64,000 bases of DNA, taken from positions 1 through 64,000 of the forward strand of contig NZ_NMQZ01000005.1 in the NCBI RefSeq assembly GCF_002864685.1, given 5' to 3'. Both the position numbers and the translations under genes were made by a program. A model generated the notes under the pieces. It was not told the DNA's origin. It searched no databases and was given only the letters and a program-made list of their open reading frames with translations. This document shows, one piece after another, positions 63,410-64,000 of this stretch (positions are counted from its first letter, which is position 1; every line of letters starts with the position of its first letter). The DNA is from Alloalcanivorax mobilis. Lineage in GTDB: Bacteria > Pseudomonadota > Gammaproteobacteria > Pseudomonadales > Alcanivoracaceae.

Positions 63410-64000
63410 GATTCCGCCGTTGTTGTTGGTCCCAGATCAACCGGGGGTCGAAACTCATTGCCGCCAGCATGGTGAGCACCACCACGCCGGCGAAGGCCAG
63501 GCCACCCGGGCCCGGCTGGATGGAAAGCAGATTGCCCAGCCGCACCAGCGCCACCACGATGGCGACCACGAACACGTCGATCATCGACCAGCGCCCGACC
63601 CACTCGGTGATCCGATACAGGCGCATTTGCGCGGCCATGTCCAGTTGCCGGTTCTGGCGGCTGGCCAGGCACAGCCAGCCCAACGCCATGATTTTGCCGA
63701 AGGGTATCAGAACACTGGCCACGAAGATCACCAGCGCAATGGGCCAATCGCCATGGCCAATAAACTGCAATACCCCGGAGATGATGGTCGAGGGCTGGGT
63801 GTTACCGAGGCTGGTGGTGACCATGATCGGCAATAAATGCGCCGGGAAACAGCACAGGATCGCGGCCACCAGCAGGGCGGTGGTGCGTTGCAGACTGTGC
63901 GGATGGCGGCGGTGCAAACGCGCCCCGCAGCGCTGGCAGGCGCGGCCGGCCTGGCGGGCCTGCAAATGGCCGCACTGTTCGCAGCCCACCAGCCCCTGGC
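63378..64000 (-). CDS. pqiA: PqiA-type membrane protein, 5' end beyond the window
   Basis: At least 203 residues of a PqiA domain: a CxxC-type zinc ribbon (CEQCG, CQRCG), then hydrophobic helices including FPAHLLPIM. It looks like the second PqiA module of a split pair, as in pseudomonads, and not the full about 410-residue fusion. The frame stays open to the window edge; GTG at 63989 is one possible start, but the true start may be outside. Confidence 0.85.
   Translation of the reverse strand, partial: QGLVGCEQCGHLQARQAGRACQRCGARLHRRHPHSLQRTTALLVAAILCCFPAHLLPIMVTTSLGNTQPSTIISGVLQFIGHGDWPIALVIFVASVLIPFGKIMALGWLCLASRQNRQLDMAAQMRLYRITEWVGRWSMIDVFVVAIVVALVRLGNLLSIQPGPGGLAFAGVVVLTMLAAMSFDPRLIWDQQQRRNHDPTLFPRSH

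Overview
The window is a GC-rich stretch of a gammaproteobacterial chromosome. Gene order and family choice (algZ-algR-hemC-hemD-hemX-hemY; porin-oscA-sbp-cysT-cysW-cysA; lptM-lysA-dapF-DUF484-xerC-HAD; a DUF6231 protein; a VolA/Pla-1-type lipase) suggest an Alcanivorax-like or Pseudomonas-like organism. That placement is an inference from content; no rRNA marker is present. I saw no tRNA or rRNA genes, no CRISPR array, no prophage and no transposase gene.

Layout. 73-4679: a TetR-controlled acyl-CoA/nitronate cluster (CoA-transferase, TetR, nitronate monooxygenase, acyl-CoA ligase), with a matching operator-like palindrome upstream of each transcription unit. 4887-20238: a cobalamin late-assembly and uptake region. 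It holds cobU, then cobT-cobC-cobS with opgD on the minus strand, cbiB and threonine-phosphate decarboxylase, and a cobalamin riboswitch ahead of btuB-btuF-btuC-btuD, followed by cobO and cobQ. 20252-25289: MFS transporter, LysR regulator and a lipoprotein lipase. 25546-27970: SlyD-like isomerase, moaA, carbonic anhydrase. 28079-31056: copper resistance (small His/Cys-rich protein, copA, copB). 31189-38111: a hydrolase, a degenerate EAL protein, then the sulfate-uptake operon (porin, the small gene oscA, sbp, cysTWA). 38253-43575: iron and haem functions (DUF3649-PepSY-DUF3325; Fur box-hemP-hmuS-like), with an SDR and a DUF6231 gene between. 43809-50029: the lptM-lysA-dapF-DUF484-xerC-HAD-yqcC block, interrupted by rlmJ on the other strand. 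50210-54943: rnk, an HhH-GPD-like protein, glycerate kinase, an eight-unit 87-89 bp tandem array, argH. 55159-61183: algZ-algR and haem synthesis. 61222-64000: pqiC-pqiB-pqiA, the last cut by the window edge.

The most unusual signal is not a gene. Thirteen intergenic sites carry short tandem arrays with a strict 7-bp period, usually as two inverted arms around a spacer. The heptamer differs between sites (GTTAAAA, TGAACAC, GGCTTGC, GGATTCA, GTCTGAC, AGCCGAT types), but the architecture is the same. Sites of one type are homologous, some beyond the heptamers, and two related copies bracket the copper cassette. Other repeats are a 269-bp MITE-like palindromic element that fills the btuD-cobO gap exactly, a REP doublet after the lipase, and the tandem array before argH. 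No system of defence or mobile genes accompanies them.
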